Source: MAG-120531 sp038125995
Lineage (GTDB): Bacteria > Bacteroidota > Bacteroidia > Flavobacteriales > Flavobacteriaceae
Length of the DNA: 64,000 nucleotides
Direction of reading: 5' to 3'
NCBI GenBank assembly: GCA_038125995.1
Contig: JAYPEX010000006.1
Span: forward strand, 75,877 to 139,876
Numbering within the stretch: position 1 is the stretch's first letter; every line of letters starts with the position of its first letter. A model generated the notes under the pieces. The model was not told the DNA's origin, ran no database searches, and saw only the letters and a program-made list of their open reading frames with translations. Positions 50,710 to 58,802 of this stretch are shown here, one piece after another. Both the position numbers and the translations under genes were made by a program.

Positions 50710-52497
50710 ATGGAGCAAAAGTTTACATATTACCTCAAGCGATTTCTGGTATGGAGAGCTAAACACATCTCTGAAAAGAGATTCATACTTATTCTCTCGG
50801 GGGTCATAGGGTTCACCTCTGGAATCGGTGCGGTACTATTAAAAAACCTCACGCATTTTATTCAGTGGTTACTCGAAGGTAAACTCGTTGAAGATGTCCA
50901 TAATGCCTTCTACTTTGTTTTTCCCCTGATCGGTTTTGTCCTCGCTTTTGCAGTGATGAAATACGTGATTAAACACAAAATTTCTCATGGGATTCCAACA
51001 ACCTTACACAGTATATCCAAGCAGAAAGGAAAGCTCAAACGCTATCAAATGTTCGGTTCAATTCTAACAGCTCCTCTTACCGTAGGGTTTGGTGGTTCCG
51101 TTGGACTTGAGGGACCTACCGTATCAACTGGAGCAGCGATAAGTTCGAACATCGCACAAATGTTGCACCTCAATCAAAAAAACAGAAATCTTCTCATCGG
51201 AGCTGCCGCTGCCGGAGCTTTGTCTTCCATTTTTAAAGCACCCATCGCTGCCATCATTTTTGCTGTTGAGGTCTTTAGTTTGGATTTAACCGTCGTTTCC
51301 ATGCTACCGCTTTTAATTGCATCCGTTTCTGCTATTTTAACTTCTTATCTCTTCTTTGGATCTCAAACCATTTTACCGTTTGAAATCACTCAGGGATTTT
51401 CTGCAAAACACCTCCCCTTTTATTTATTATTAGGGGCTGCAACTGGACTCGTATCCATCTATTTTACGTTCATTTACGAGCGCATCCAAAATCTATTTGA
51501 AAAATTAAAATCCTCGAAGCTCCAATTAATCGTTGGAGGGGTTTCTTTAGGAGCGATACTTTTTCTATTTCCTTCCCTTTATGGAGAGGGCTTTGGAGTC
51601 ATCAACCGATTACTCGAGGATGATTACAGTACGGATCTTTTTAGTACACTGGATTGGTTTTCAGAAAGTGCATACGGTTTGTTGCTACTCTTATTGATTG
51701 TAGGTCTTTTAAAAATTGTCGCTACTTCAATCAGTTTTGGAGCTGGGGGTGTTGGTGGAATTTTTGCTCCTACAATTTTTATGGGAGCAGTCTTTGGCCA
51801 TCTCATGGCTAAAATGATACATTTGACCGGCTTGTCTACCTCTATTTCTACTTCTAATTTTACCTTACTTGGAATGAGCGGACTTATGGCTGGTGTCTTA
51901 CACGCTCCTCTGACAGCTATCTTCTTAATTGCAGAAGTTACGGGTGGTTATGAATTATTTATTCCTTTAATGATCACCTCTGCAATGGGTTATGCCATTA
52001 CCAAAATGGTCATGCCACACTCCGTATATACCATGGAACTCGGTCGAAAAGGCGATTTGATTACTCACGATAAGGATCATGCCGTTCTAACTCTAATGGA
52101 TATTGATTCGGTTATTGAAACCAATTTTATCCCCGTTCACCCTACCATGAATCTCGGTGAAATAATCCAATCGGCGGTAGTCAAATCCAAACGAAATATT
52201 TTTCCAGTCATCGATCCCTATAACCAGAAATTTTTAGGGGTCATACTCTTAGATGACATTCGTTCAAAAATGTTCAAACCAGAACTCTACAACGAAATCT
52301 TTGTAGCAGAGATCATGCATTCAGCTCTAGATCTGATCGATCTTGACAAAGACAAAATGACCTACATTATGGATAAATTTGAACGTTCTGGCGCTTGGAA
52401 TTTACCTGTTGTAAAAAATGGCGTGTATCAAGGCTTTATCTCAAAATCAAAGCTTCTTACCGCCTACAGAAGAAAATTGATACACTTTACTAGATAA
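50710..52497 (+). CDS. Chloride channel/transporter of the CLC family with C-terminal CBS domains
   Basis: Membrane protein of 595 aa: CLC core (about 1-440) and two CBS motifs (about 465-590, IETNFIPVHPTMNLGEIIQSAV and AEIMHSALDLIDL). Signature stretches are SHGIPTTL, GGSVGLEGPTVSTGAAIS with the gating glutamate Glu134, and GAGGVGGIFAPTIFMGA. At the position of the internal proton glutamate (Escherichia coli ClcA Glu203), the protein has Val188 in FAVEVFSLD, as in CLC channels and several prokaryotic CLCs; the ion specificity and coupling are therefore open. The stop overlaps the next start by one base. Confidence 0.9.
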   Translation: MEQKFTYYLKRFLVWRAKHISEKRFILILSGVIGFTSGIGAVLLKNLTHFIQWLLEGKLVEDVHNAFYFVFPLIGFVLAFAVMKYVIKHKISHGIPTTLHSISKQKGKLKRYQMFGSILTAPLTVGFGGSVGLEGPTVSTGAAISSNIAQMLHLNQKNRNLLIGAAAAGALSSIFKAPIAAIIFAVEVFSLDLTVVSMLPLLIASVSAILTSYLFFGSQTILPFEITQGFSAKHLPFYLLLGAATGLVSIYFTFIYERIQNLFEKLKSSKLQLIVGGVSLGAILFLFPSLYGEGFGVINRLLEDDYSTDLFSTLDWFSESAYGLLLLLLIVGLLKIVATSISFGAGGVGGIFAPTIFMGAVFGHLMAKMIHLTGLSTSISTSNFTLLGMSGLMAGVLHAPLTAIFLIAEVTGGYELFIPLMITSAMGYAITKMVMPHSVYTMELGRKGDLITHDKDHAVLTLMDIDSVIETNFIPVHPTMNLGEIIQSAVVKSKRNIFPVIDPYNQKFLGVILLDDIRSKMFKPELYNEIFVAEIMHSALDLIDLDKDKMTYIMDKFERSGAWNLPVVKNGVYQGFISKSKLLTAYRRKLIHFTR

Positions 52498-52739
52498 TGA
52501 AAAAAATACTACTTCTTGCATCGCTTCTATGCCTCTCAAGTATTTTATATGGTTTCTATATTAAAGACGGCCAAGAAACAACTGATGGTGATTTTTATAT
52601 CGGTATAGGAACAGCACTGCTTTTCTTAGTGATCATGCCCGTTTTCGTATTTGTAGCCTCCAAGGGTAAAAAGATGAAAGATTATACCCTAAGCAAAGAA
52701 AACATTGAAAAAATGAGAGAAAATCAAGAAAATAGCTAA
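52497..52739 (+). CDS. Small membrane protein (80 aa), unknown function
   Basis: Not assigned to a family. The first 20 residues (MKKILLLASLLCLSSILYGFY) form a membrane helix or signal peptide. A second helix is YIGIGTALLFLVIMPVFVFVAS, and the tail (KGKKMKDYTLSKENIEKMRENQENS) is charged and cytoplasmic-like. Its ATG overlaps the CLC gene stop codon (TAATG), so it is translated with CLC and may be a partner; that is an inference from position only. Confidence 0.65.
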   Translation: MKKILLLASLLCLSSILYGFYIKDGQETTDGDFYIGIGTALLFLVIMPVFVFVASKGKKMKDYTLSKENIEKMRENQENS

Positions 52740-52799
52740 TATTTTCGTATAATTTTTTTCATTTTTTTTAAAATAATCTTTAAGCTGTTATTAAAAGCC

Positions 52800-52807
52800 T
52801 ACATTTG
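52800..52807 (+). promoter_or_regulatory. -7 box of the cold-shock gene
   Basis: TACATTTG is an exact TAnnTTTG box, 25 bases before the cold-shock ATG. The implied leader is only about 20 bases, much shorter than the regulatory leader of Escherichia coli cspA. A TATTTTCGTAT sequence at 52740-52750, similar to the half-sites near the DtxR gene, is present upstream as a single copy. Confidence 0.55.
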
Positions 52808-52832
52808 TATGATAATTTTTTAATACATATTA

Positions 52833-53027
52833 ATGACTGGAACAGTAAAATTTTTTAATGAATCTAAAGGTTATGGATTCATTACTAACGACGAAAGCGG
52901 AAGCGATGTATTCGTTCACGTAACCGCTTTAAATGGCATCGAACTTAAAGAAGGAGACAAAGTCTCTTACGATGAAGAAGATGGTAAAAAAGGAACCGTT
53001 GCCGTAAATGTAGATCTTATTGATTAA
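52833..53027 (+). CDS. Cold-shock protein (CspA family)
   Basis: Single cold-shock domain of 64 aa that binds single-stranded RNA or DNA. The RNP-1 motif is KGYGFITND (12-20) and RNP-2 is DVFVHVTAL (25-33). MTGTVKFFNESKGYGFI is the standard opening. The short leader and strong terminator make it a monocistronic unit. Typical role: RNA chaperone or antiterminator; cold induction is not visible in the leader. Confidence 0.97.
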   Translation: MTGTVKFFNESKGYGFITNDESGSDVFVHVTALNGIELKEGDKVSYDEEDGKKGTVAVNVDLID

Positions 53028-53053
53028 TTTCTTTTTGAATACATAGAACGCTA

Positions 53054-53083
53054 ATCCTCGAATCTAATTCGGGGATTTTTTTT
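53054..53083 (+). terminator. Rho-independent terminator of the cold-shock gene
   Basis: ATCCTCGAA (53054-53062) and TTCGGGGAT (53068-53076) form a 9-bp stem with one T-G wobble and loop TCTAA, followed by a T-run to 53083. A TATCTTTA -7-like box at 53083-53090 for the next gene begins at the end of the T-run. Confidence 0.88.
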
Positions 53084-53095
53084 ATCTTTAATTCT

Positions 53096-53731
53096 ATGAA
53101 AGTTAAAGAGCTCTTATTAATTCTGTTACTACTAATTCCATTGCTCTACCTAGCGATGATCTGGGGAGACCTCCCAAGAGAAATACCACTTCATTGGAAT
53201 GCCAAAGGAGAAATTGATCGCATCGGTGATAAAAACGAACTTTTGATGGTCCTCTCTTTAATCAACATCCCTCTTTACTTTATTCTGCTCTTGGTTCCTT
53301 TTATTGATCCCAAGAAAAAGGTAAAATTGCACTCAAAAGCTTATTTTCAGATTCGGTTGTTATTACAATTCTTTATGGCACTTTTATCTGTTTTTATTAT
53401 TCACTCAACTCTTGTTCGATCCTTGGGGTCCCCCAATATAATGTTGACCTTAGTGGGAGCGTTGTTTTTTGGATTAGGATTTATTTTTAGTTCTATTAAA
53501 TCCAACTATTTCATAGGAATTCGTACTCCTTGGACCTTAGAAGATCCAGAAAATTGGAATCGAACTCATTCTTTTGCTTCTGTCGTTTGGAAAATTGGTG
53601 GAGGAGTACTCATCTTAAGCAGTCTCCTGTGGAAATCCGAATCCTATATTCTGTTTTTTATTGGGATTTGCGTTCTACTCGCATTGATTCCAATCGCCTA
53701 TTCTTTTTGGTATTTCAAAAAGAACTCCTAA
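53096..53731 (+). CDS. SdpI/DUF1648 family membrane protein
   Basis: Polytopic protein of 211 aa with about six membrane helices. The N-terminal DUF1648 motif LPREIPLHWNAKGEIDRIGDKNEL (with the P-x-H-W-N core) follows the first helix. FIFSSIKSNYFIGIRTPWTLEDPENWNRTHSFASVVWKIGG is the SdpI signature (N-x-x-I-G-I-R-T-P-W-T). SdpI of Bacillus gives immunity to the SdpC toxin and acts as a signalling receptor; most homologues have no known partner, and no sdpC-like gene is seen here. A TATCTTTA box ends just five bases before the ATG, so its transcript may have no leader. Confidence 0.88.
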   Translation: MKVKELLLILLLLIPLLYLAMIWGDLPREIPLHWNAKGEIDRIGDKNELLMVLSLINIPLYFILLLVPFIDPKKKVKLHSKAYFQIRLLLQFFMALLSVFIIHSTLVRSLGSPNIMLTLVGALFFGLGFIFSSIKSNYFIGIRTPWTLEDPENWNRTHSFASVVWKIGGGVLILSSLLWKSESYILFFIGICVLLALIPIAYSFWYFKKNS

Positions 53732-53748
53732 AGACTATTCTATTGTGT

Positions 53749-54186
53749 TTATCGTTTTTGCTTAAAAAAAGATTGTAGCAATTCTGATGCTTCGTCTTTC
53801 ATCACTCCTGAAACAATCGCTGTTTTTGGATGCAGTTGTACTCCTGATGCAAGCCCTCCTCTTTTGGGATCAGCAGCCCCGTAAACAATTTTTTTTAGTT
53901 GACTCCAGTAGAGCGCTCCACTACACATCACACAAGGTTCTAGTGTGACATATAGCGTGCATTGATGGAGGTATTTTCCTCCTAAAAAATTACTCGCTGC
54001 TGTGATCGCCTGCATCTCAGCATGCGCTGTAACATCGGTGAGTTGCTCAGTGAGGTTATGAGCTCTAGCGATGATGCGATCATCGACGACAATGACAGCA
54101 CCAACTGGAACCTCACCCTTATCAAAGGCAATATGAGCTTCCTCTAAAGCTCGTTTCATAAAGTAGTTGTCGTCAAATGGATTCAT
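53749..54186 (-). CDS. tadA: tRNA-specific adenosine deaminase
   Basis: Zinc deaminase converting A34 to inosine in tRNA-Arg. The ATG at 54186 (MNPFDDNYFMKRALEEA) aligns with the usual N-terminus; the frame continues upstream, but its extra 13 residues lie within the promoter hairpin. The catalytic motif is HAEMQAI (His55, Glu57) and the zinc cysteines are in LEPCVMCSGAL. These are close to His57 and Glu59 of the Escherichia coli enzyme. Length 145 aa is typical. A minus-strand TATCTTTA -7-like box (54198-54191) ends only five bases before the ATG, suggesting a leaderless transcript. It is divergent from the DjlA-like gene. Confidence 0.93.
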   Translation of the reverse strand: MNPFDDNYFMKRALEEAHIAFDKGEVPVGAVIVVDDRIIARAHNLTEQLTDVTAHAEMQAITAASNFLGGKYLHQCTLYVTLEPCVMCSGALYWSQLKKIVYGAADPKRGGLASGVQLHPKTAIVSGVMKDEASELLQSFFKQKR

Positions 54187-54191
54187 CCGAT

Positions 54192-54231
54192 AAAGATATG
54201 TTTTTATAGGATGGTACAAAAACATATCTTT
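54192..54231. promoter_or_regulatory. 14-bp perfect inverted repeat with two divergent promoters
   Basis: AAAGATATGTTTTT (54192-54205) and AAAAACATATCTTT (54218-54231) are exact reverse complements around a 12-base spacer. Each arm carries a -7-like box pointing outward: TATCTTTA on the minus strand (54198-54191) toward tadA, and TATCTTTG on the plus strand (54225-54232) toward the DjlA-like gene. The symmetry may therefore be a divergent promoter pair, an operator or both. Confidence 0.65.
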
Positions 54232-54247
54232 GATACAAATTATTACT

Positions 54248-54970
54248 ATGATTCGATGGTTAGCTGCCTTTATCGGCTATGCTTTACTCAGATTTCCAGG
54301 AGCCATTCTAGGGTTTTTAATCGGTAGTTTTATCGACCAATTCCAAAAGGGAGGTTCTGGAACTATTTATACAACTTCTCGAAGGGTTTCATCTCAAGAT
54401 TTTGAGGTGCATCTCTTATCGCTTTGTGCCATTGTAATTAAAGCGGATGGAGAAGTCTCCGACGCTGAACGTCAATACGTTCAACAGTACTTTATACGAA
54501 CCTATGGTCCAGCGAGAGCCAACCATATTTTCAAGACTTTTAACTCTGCTGTTGACAAAAAAGACATCAATGCTCAAAAGATTTGTTTGGAACTCAATGG
54601 GATGGTTTCTTACCCCATGAGGTTGCAACTCTTACACTTTTTATTTGCAATCGCTCACAGCGATGGAGCGGTTCATCCAAAAGAATTGGAACGCCTCACC
54701 GAAATTGCCTCCTACCTAAAAATCAAAACCCTTGATTTTAGATCGATCAAAGCGATGTTTGTGGTATCGACGACCTCTTCCTATGAAATCTTAGAGATTT
54801 CAAAATCTGCAACAGATGCGGAGGTCAAAAAAGCCTATAGAGATATGGCAAAAAAATACCATCCGGATCGCGTCAATACTGAGGATGAAGCCATTAAAAA
54901 AGGAGCTGAAGAAAAATTCAAACAGGTACAACAAGCCTATGAAACTATTTGTAAAGAACGAGGAATATGA
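54248..54970 (+). CDS. DjlA-like co-chaperone (TerB domain plus DnaJ domain)
   Basis: Membrane-anchored J-protein of about 240 aa. It begins with a hydrophobic N-terminus (MIRWLAAFIGYALLRFPGAILGFLIGSFI). A TerB-like helical domain at about 55-165 follows (LLSLCAIVIKADGEVSDAERQYVQQYFI, FLFAIAHSDGAVHPKELERLTEIA, both with the D-G-x-V metal-like motifs). The C-terminal J domain (about 175-240) contains EILEISKSATDAEVKKAYRDMAKKYHPDRVN with the essential HPD. It likely stimulates DnaK ATPase near the inner membrane. A TATCTTTG -7 box (54225-54232) lies 15 bases upstream of the ATG. It overlaps the next start by four bases. Confidence 0.9.
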   Translation: MIRWLAAFIGYALLRFPGAILGFLIGSFIDQFQKGGSGTIYTTSRRVSSQDFEVHLLSLCAIVIKADGEVSDAERQYVQQYFIRTYGPARANHIFKTFNSAVDKKDINAQKICLELNGMVSYPMRLQLLHFLFAIAHSDGAVHPKELERLTEIASYLKIKTLDFRSIKAMFVVSTTSSYEILEISKSATDAEVKKAYRDMAKKYHPDRVNTEDEAIKKGAEEKFKQVQQAYETICKERGI

Positions 54971-55557
54971 TAGAAACAATACTATTTTATATCAAATTAG
55001 GAGTCTTCCATGTTTTAGATTTAGGAGCATACGATCATTTGCTGTTTCTATCAGCCATGGCGCTGCCCTTTAGTTTTTCTAAAAACAAAACCCTTTTTTA
55101 CTTGGTAAGTGTATTTACAATCACACACTGTACTTCTCTAGCCTTATCGACCTATGAAGTACTCGAAGTCAATACGGCTGTCATCGAATTTTTAATCCCC
55201 TTGAGCATTCTGTTAATGGTGGTATTTGATGTCCTATACACCCAAAAGTTAAACAGCAAAAGTCTGAGATTTCATTTGATTGCAACGGCCTTATTTGGAT
55301 TCATTCACGGTTTTGGATTCTCTAATTATTTCAAGATGCTTATGGGTCAAACCCAAGACAAAATCACGGGGCTGATTTCATTTGCTATTGGTCTTGAAAT
55401 CGCTCAACTCATCATCATTTTAATGGTTGTTGTAGCAGTAGTATTCCTAACTAAAACTTCGTTGCAAAAGCAGCAGATTATAAAATGGAGTGCACTCCTT
55501 ATCGGGGTACTTACATTGCCGCTCTTATACAGTACCTCCACTTCTCTCTTCAACTAA
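54967..55557 (+). CDS. HupE/UreJ family membrane protein
   Basis: Membrane protein of 196 aa with about six helices and almost no extramembrane sequence. The conserved G-x-x-H-x-L/I-D/E-x-x-D-H-L-L-F motif reads KLGVFHVLDLGAYDHLLFLSAMALPF, and the second histidine pair is FGFIHGFGFSNYF; both are hallmarks of the HupE/UreJ_2 family. Nickel or cobalt transport has been shown for some members; the cargo here is unknown. It overlaps the DjlA-like gene by four bases (ATGA) and precedes dCMP deaminase, an arrangement I believe is common in Flavobacteriaceae. Confidence 0.82.
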   Translation: MIETILFYIKLGVFHVLDLGAYDHLLFLSAMALPFSFSKNKTLFYLVSVFTITHCTSLALSTYEVLEVNTAVIEFLIPLSILLMVVFDVLYTQKLNSKSLRFHLIATALFGFIHGFGFSNYFKMLMGQTQDKITGLISFAIGLEIAQLIIILMVVVAVVFLTKTSLQKQQIIKWSALLIGVLTLPLLYSTSTSLFN

Positions 55558-55599
55558 TTTGAAGCTTTGAACAATTAGTCTTAAATTGGCCCAATCAAT

Positions 55600-56034
55600 A
55601 TGATGAACAAGGATAAAAAACAACTAAAATACGACACTGCCTATTTGAAAATGGCAAGAGAATGGGGAGCCCTTTCTTACTGTAAGCGCAAACAAGTAGG
55701 TGCGATTATGGTCAAGGAGCGAATGATTATCTCTGATGGCTACAATGGAACCCCTTCTGGCTTTGAGAATTTTTGTGAGGACGAAGAAGGATATACCAAA
55801 TGGTATGTTTTACATGCAGAGGCCAATGCCATCTCAAAGGTTGCCTCATCAACACATTCTTGTAAAGGTGCTACATTGTACATCACCCTATCACCCTGTA
55901 AGGAATGCAGTAAGCTCATTCATCAATCAGGAATTAAAAGAGTGGTTTACGCCAATGCCTATAAAGATCTTTCTGGAATTAAGTTTTTAGAAGCTGCAGG
56001 AGTAGAGACCCTGCACTTTCCCTTTGAAGACTAA
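55600..56034 (+). CDS. dCMP deaminase (ComEB-like)
   Basis: Zinc-dependent deaminase of 144 aa converting dCMP to dUMP for thymidylate synthesis. The catalytic motif is VLHAEANAISKVASS (His-Ala-Glu), with zinc cysteines in LYITLSPCKECSKLI. CKRKQVGAIMVKERMIISDGYNGTPSGFENFCED is the family's N-terminal metal or nucleotide segment. Either of two adjacent ATGs (55600, 55603) could start it. Its stop overlaps that of the convergent enoyl-CoA hydratase in CTAA. Confidence 0.9.
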   Translation: MMNKDKKQLKYDTAYLKMAREWGALSYCKRKQVGAIMVKERMIISDGYNGTPSGFENFCEDEEGYTKWYVLHAEANAISKVASSTHSCKGATLYITLSPCKECSKLIHQSGIKRVVYANAYKDLSGIKFLEAAGVETLHFPFED

Positions 56035-56801
56035 TCGAAGTTCGGTTTTCTTTTATTTAAAAAAGCATCGGTGCCTTCCTTAAAATCAACGGTGCCAAAA
56101 CAGTGACCAAAATTTTCAATTTCACGTTGAAAACCTGCATCTTGATCGTATGCATTAATAGCATCAATTGCATTGCTAATTGCGGAAGCTGAATTTTTTG
56201 AAATCTTTGTCGCCAATTTGATTGCAGTATCCATTAGCTCATCTTGTGGAACCACTGAATTAACCAATCCCCAATCACATGCCTTCTTGGCATCAATCAT
56301 CGTAGCGGCACTAATGAGTTCCATCGCTCTTCCTTTTCCGATGAGCTTGGGTAGTCGCTGTGTTCCTCCATAACCTGGAATGAGCCCTAAAGATACTTCT
56401 GGAAGTCCCATTAAGGCATTTTCACTTGCGATTCGAATATGAGATGCCATGGCGAGTTCGAGCCCTCCTCCAAGTGCATAACCATTGATCGCTGCAATCA
56501 CAATCTTTGGACACATCTCAATCTTATCAAACAACTCCTCTTGTCCTCTCTGAGCTAATTCTTGTCCCTCTTTGTATGAAAAATGAGCGAACTCAGCAAT
56601 ATCAGCACCTGCCACAAATGCCTTGTCCCCTTCTCCAGTAATTACAATCACTCGTGTAGAAGAATTATGGCTCAATTCATCGATAGCAAAGCCCAGCTCT
56701 GCAATGGTTTCTCTGTTGAGGGCATTGAGTTTTTTGGGACGATTGATCACTACTACAGCAATCTTTTGGTCTACAGCTATTTTTATATTACGATAGGTCA
56801 T
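56031..56801 (-). CDS. Enoyl-CoA hydratase/isomerase family protein
   Basis: Crotonase-fold enzyme (256 aa) that hydrates 2-enoyl-CoA or a related substrate. The oxyanion hole is formed by the two motifs VAGADIAEFAH and NGYALGGGLELAMASHIRIAS. Catalytic-type glutamates are seen in NGYALGGGLELAM and GLPEVSLGLIPGYGGTQRLPKLIG, at the usual sites of mitochondrial-type enoyl-CoA hydratase Glu144 and Glu164. The N-terminus ITVVINRPKKLNALN-like IAVVVINRPKKLNALNRETIAELG is typical. A histidine kinase gene ends one base upstream on the same strand, so they form an operon, although no functional link is evident. Confidence 0.92.
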   Translation of the reverse strand: MTYRNIKIAVDQKIAVVVINRPKKLNALNRETIAELGFAIDELSHNSSTRVIVITGEGDKAFVAGADIAEFAHFSYKEGQELAQRGQEELFDKIEMCPKIVIAAINGYALGGGLELAMASHIRIASENALMGLPEVSLGLIPGYGGTQRLPKLIGKGRAMELISAATMIDAKKACDWGLVNSVVPQDELMDTAIKLATKISKNSASAISNAIDAINAYDQDAGFQREIENFGHCFGTVDFKEGTDAFLNKRKPNFD

Positions 56802-56802
56802 C

Positions 56803-58248
56803 TTAAAAGGCTTTTAAAGGTATTTCAATGGTAAAAACAGTCCCCGTTCCAACTTGGCTTTCACAGGATATTGTTCCCATATAGTTTTCTACGATCGATT
56901 TGACCATTCCGAGCCCTAGTCCCATACCCGAACTCTTTGTAGTAAATTTAGGCTCAAAGATCTTTTCAATATACTCAGGAGCAATGCCCTTGCCGTTGTC
57001 TTTAATAACGATTTTGAAGTGGCTCTTTAAATTTAGAATCACGACCTCAATCAAAGGGTTTTGTTGTTCATCACAGGCCTGAATAGCATTCTTAACTAAA
57101 TTATTAATGATACGAATGAGTTGCGTACGATCAAACTTTACCAATAAATCAGCATCACTTGATTTAAAGTGAATATAAGGCTTTGAAAATAATGAAAGTG
57201 CCAAACTCGTAATCTTATTGACGTCAATTTCTTCGTTTTGTTGGGCAGGCATCTGAGCAAAATCTGAAAAAGCTGAAGCGATATAACTAAGAGTATCTAT
57301 TTGTTCTAATAGAATCTGTGTGTGTTCTCGAAGTTCCTCTTTAGCATTGGGGCGCTTTGGATCAAACTGTTGTTCGAATAATTGTAAGTTTAATCGCATT
57401 GGAGTCAATGGGTTTTTAATTTCATGAGCTACCTGTTTGGCCATTTCTCTCCATGCCTGTTCGCGTTCACTTTTAGCGAGCTTTTCAGCACTAGCTTTGA
57501 GCTGGTCAATCATCGAATTATAAGCATCTATAAACACCTTCATTTCAGGACTGACTTGTGTTGCCTCTATTTTTTTAAATCGCTTATCTAAATCGGTGTG
57601 CTCTAACGTTTCTGAAATCGTTTTAAATGATTTGGTTATATACGATGAAAACAAAAGTGATATCCCAATAGCAATCATCAAAAGAATTACATATCCAAGC
57701 GTCAATCGCATCAAAAACTCATTGAGCTCTTTATCGTTAAAACTATTGTCCTGATAATAGGGAAGGTGGAGAATACAGATGGGCACCCCCTTTTGATCCA
57801 CGACAAATCGATACGATGAAAGATAATCGACACCTTTGATGTTGGTTTCGTTCACATGTCGATCTCTGTTGGTTTCTAAAACTTCTAAAATAGAAGCTGG
57901 AACACTCACTGGTGTTGGTATCAATTCTTGATCATACATCCCGGTAGCCAAAAGTTCCCCCTCTAAAGAATAGACGTTAAAATTGATGTTTTGAATATAC
58001 GATATGGCTGTTACCTCATCTCTCAAATAATCTTTAAGCGATTTGGATTCATCCCAGTGATTGTGTTCTAGAATACTTAAAATACTTCGTTCTAATTGGG
58101 ATTCCTTTCGCTCTAAACGATCTTGGTGATAGTCTTTAGCCTGTTCGGTATATTGATAAATAGTAATCCCTGCGATAAGAGCGGAAGCCACTAGCACCAA
58201 GGCGATCATGGTCATAAATATTCTAACTCGTAAGGAACTGTTCTTCAT
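56803..58248 (-). CDS. Sensor histidine kinase, NtrY-like
   Basis: Membrane sensor kinase of 481 aa. Helices at about 7-30 and 183-204 enclose a periplasmic domain of about 150 residues. A HAMP linker (205-258) leads to the H-box REMAKQVAHEIKNPLTPMRLNLQLF with phosphoacceptor His275, similar to NtrY. The ATPase domain has N-box RIINNLVKNAIQACDE, G1 KDNGKGIAPEYIEKIFEP and G2 KSSGMGLGLGMVKSIVENY. No response regulator gene is adjacent, so its partner is elsewhere. It is cotranscribed with the enoyl-CoA hydratase downstream, only two bases from its start codon. Confidence 0.93.
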   Translation of the reverse strand: MKNSSLRVRIFMTMIALVLVASALIAGITIYQYTEQAKDYHQDRLERKESQLERSILSILEHNHWDESKSLKDYLRDEVTAISYIQNINFNVYSLEGELLATGMYDQELIPTPVSVPASILEVLETNRDRHVNETNIKGVDYLSSYRFVVDQKGVPICILHLPYYQDNSFNDKELNEFLMRLTLGYVILLMIAIGISLLFSSYITKSFKTISETLEHTDLDKRFKKIEATQVSPEMKVFIDAYNSMIDQLKASAEKLAKSEREQAWREMAKQVAHEIKNPLTPMRLNLQLFEQQFDPKRPNAKEELREHTQILLEQIDTLSYIASAFSDFAQMPAQQNEEIDVNKITSLALSLFSKPYIHFKSSDADLLVKFDRTQLIRIINNLVKNAIQACDEQQNPLIEVVILNLKSHFKIVIKDNGKGIAPEYIEKIFEPKFTTKSSGMGLGLGMVKSIVENYMGTISCESQVGTGTVFTIEIPLKAF

Positions 58249-58363
58249 ATCAGACGATTTTCAATGACTAAGGTAGTAAAAAGCAGGATTTAAACGAATG
58301 GAACAGGAAAGGCTTTAACCTTTATTTAAGGGAATGCTTGAAGTAGTTCTAAGCATTTTTAAT

Positions 58364-58371
58364 TATTTTTG
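58364..58371 (+). promoter_or_regulatory. -7 box of the bacilliredoxin-plsC-hemH unit
   Basis: TATTTTTG matches TAnnTTTG 18 bases before the ATG at 58390. It lies in a 141-base divergent region, with the histidine kinase start on the other side. Confidence 0.6.
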
Positions 58372-58389
58372 CAGTCTAAAAATTTGATT

Positions 58390-58800
58390 ATGTATCCAGA
58401 AGAATTAATAGTACCGATGAGAGCAGAGCTCTCACAAAGAGGATTTCAAGATTTATATACTGCAGAGGAAGTTGTAGCAGCGCTTTCCAAAGAAGGAACA
58501 ACCTTACTCGTGGTAAACTCAGTTTGTGGGTGTGCTGCTGGAGCAGCCAGACCAGCAGCTGTAATGAGCTTAGCCAACGATAAAACTCCTGATAACTGCT
58601 GTGCTGTTTTTGCTGGAGTTGATTTTCAGGCGGTAGAAAAAGCGAGAGAACTTATGTTGCCTTTTCCTCCTTCATCTCCTTCAATTGCCCTTTTTAAAGA
58701 TGGGGAGTTAGTTCATATGATTGAAAGACATCATATCGAAGGAAGACCTGCAGACTTAATCGCTGAAAACTTAAAAGCAGCTTATAACGAATTCTGTTAA
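58390..58800 (+). CDS. Bacilliredoxin, BrxA/BrxB (DUF1094) family
   Basis: Thioredoxin-like protein of 136 aa. SVCGCAAGAARPAA contains the CGC active site at Cys46-Gly47-Cys48; this CxC motif and the following AAGAARP are diagnostic for YphP/YqiW. In Bacillus these proteins reduce bacillithiol-mixed disulphides; bacillithiol production in this organism is not shown by the window, although it occurs in several Bacteroidota. The ATG at 58390 was chosen over a TTG at 58369 that lies inside the -7 box. The next gene begins two bases after the stop. Confidence 0.92.
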   Translation: MYPEELIVPMRAELSQRGFQDLYTAEEVVAALSKEGTTLLVVNSVCGCAAGAARPAAVMSLANDKTPDNCCAVFAGVDFQAVEKARELMLPFPPSSPSIALFKDGELVHMIERHHIEGRPADLIAENLKAAYNEFC

Positions 58801-58802
58801 GC

